DNA from: Macrobrachium rosenbergii | Taxonomy: Eukaryota > Arthropoda > Malacostraca > Decapoda > Palaemonidae | Reading direction: 5' to 3' | Length of the DNA: 64,000 bases | Assembly (NCBI RefSeq): GCF_040412425.1 | Contig: NC_089755.1 | Location: 49,334,298-49,398,297 of the forward strand | In this document: positions 62,616-64,000 of the stretch, piece after piece | Layout of the letters: each line of letters begins with the position of its first letter | Numbering within the stretch: the first letter of the stretch is position 1 | The notes under the pieces: generated by a model | What the model was told of the DNA's origin: nothing | What the model saw: the letters and a program-made list of their open reading frames with translations, nothing else | Databases searched by the model: none | Translations under genes and position numbers: made by a program

Positions 62616-64000
62616 CATCCTTGCCTGCCATCTCTGTCAATCACTAGGGAACTGCTAATGAATTAGATCGATGACCGTAAGAATAAGCAAAATCAACCCA
62701 ATCTTGTCTACGACGTCAGCATCGAAAAAGGACAGTGGAGGGCTTCGCAAAATACACCTTCGTCAGGCCTTCGAGGCCAATCCGTAAGCGTTACCACCTT
62801 CGCAGCGTCGGATTCGACTTTCCTGAATGACCTTGGTACACTTGGAAGCAGGGAGAGTAATGGTATTTTTCTGTTTTCAAGATGAATTATTTAGGCGTTT
62901 TGTCGGTGAATTCTGACCTTTTGCCCCCAAGAAAGGAAATTAACAGAATTTAAGAGTTTGAACTTTTGACCCAAAACAAGGACTGAATCAGAAATTAGGA
63001 GACTTTTTACTGGAAAATACAAGAACTCTTTCTGAAACCAAGGACTTCTTTATTGAGAATATGGGTCTTTTTGTCCAAACCCAAAAAGAAAAATAAATAT
63101 AAAATACATAAATAAAACCACAAGGTCTTGACACCAGAAAGTATGGGATACTATATAAAAATAACTATCCTTTATACTGGAAAAGAGAAACTTTAGTTAC
63201 GAGGTCTATTGCTATGTATTGTTTCATTAGTTCCTTAGTTCCAGCATTTTTCCTTTTCCTCAGGACCAAGTTCCATGCGATATGTAAAGTAGTCACAATT
63301 TTCGTGGGTCTTAGCATGAGAAGTAACCATTAGGTATGGTTGTATAGTTCACTGGTGAAATGAAATATTTTCAAGCGTTGGTGATTGAAGACTTACCTAA
63401 GAAAACGATAACAAAACAGTTTAATCTTGAACTTAATTGCTTGCTTGGCGGTGTTATAAAAATACCTGACCTGAAATTCCGACAAGAAGCCTTTCCTGTG
63501 CTTTCACTCCACAAATCTCCGTCTCAAAAGTTCTCAACCAAGTGTCCGTAAAGCAATACAGACTGTACTGGATTATTATACTGTATAATCTTGCTTTCGT
63601 ACGCAAATTTCAGTTCACCTCATTTACAAGCTGTGTTCAGGCTGCCCGTTGTCTGATTTTTTTTTTTTTGCTAAATTCCAACTCGTGAGACCCAAAAGTC
63701 TCTCTCCGTCCAATGTTATTTCATCCACCTGAGCGTAATGAGCCCTTTTTAATCTCTTTTCTTAGGTTTATGCATACGTAAATCCTCCACATCACGTAGG
63801 CGAGAAGCAAAGGCAAGTGGAGACGTGAAGTATTCTGAAGCTCACTCTACTCACAAACAAAAATAAAAATAAACTAATATAATAAAACAGGATCATCACT
63901 GCTATCCTTCCTTTCAGGTGGGCGAATACCAACCAAGAGCCGCAATCTGCTCGTCTCTTTTATCTTCCTCTCCTGCGGAACCTCACATGAAAGGGCCCTT

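Overview
This is a eukaryotic nuclear window: AT-rich, with spliceosomal introns, dense transposon remnants and very long di- and trinucleotide microsatellites. The repeat spectrum (DIRS-like retroelements with inverted termini, RTE/Jockey-type LINE fragments, several TIR elements, and two dispersed families I remember from decapod sequences) together with the protein similarities suggests an arthropod, most likely a decapod crustacean. The species assignment is inference from memory of repeat families, not from a search.

Only two protein-coding genes can be supported, arranged tail to tail. (1) On the + strand at 8.98-14.09 kb, a two-exon coding region encodes an 809-residue, charged, low-complexity, probably nuclear protein. 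Its N-terminal part resembles the Tantalus/PRR14-type motif (LETIFESP followed by a basic/aromatic stretch). (2) On the - strand, from 48.9 kb down to 24.2 kb, lies most of a patatin-like phospholipase gene of the PNPLA2 / adipose triglyceride lipase / Brummer family. I could join its exons by hand with correct phases from the second coding exon to the stop. The exon with the oxyanion glycine loop and the nucleophile serine was not found and probably lies beyond 64.0 kb.

The most notable feature is inside the lipase gene. The exon carrying the catalytic aspartate exists in three tandem, diverged copies (45108-44920, 42512-42324, 41455-41267). Each is exactly 189 bp, phase 0 at both ends, starts with an Ala codon and has its own splice sites. 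They look like mutually exclusive alternative exons that would swap the catalytic-Asp segment of the lipase: two keep the DGG motif and one has DGF. A second feature of the same gene is a tetrapeptide RxxS ladder in exon 10 that ends in an AMPK-like site.

Region by region: 0-4.1 kb is mostly unassignable AT-rich DNA with a LINE fragment and a promoter-like cluster near 4.1 kb. A degenerate DIRS-like element, interrupted by a TIR element, occupies 4.2-7.6 kb. Gene 1 occupies 8.97-14.09 kb. A second DIRS-like element with inverted terminal repeats lies at 16.4-19.9 kb, and a large TIR element at 20.8-22.0 kb. The lipase gene, with LINEs, MITE-like elements and microsatellites in its introns, runs from 24.2 to 48.9 kb. 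From 49 to 64 kb is its presumed 5' intron or upstream region, made of LINE remnants, two coding-like minisatellites, multi-hairpin repeats and microsatellites.

All exon boundaries were derived by eye from frame continuity, GT/AG signals and remembered family similarity. No alignment or transcript evidence was available.
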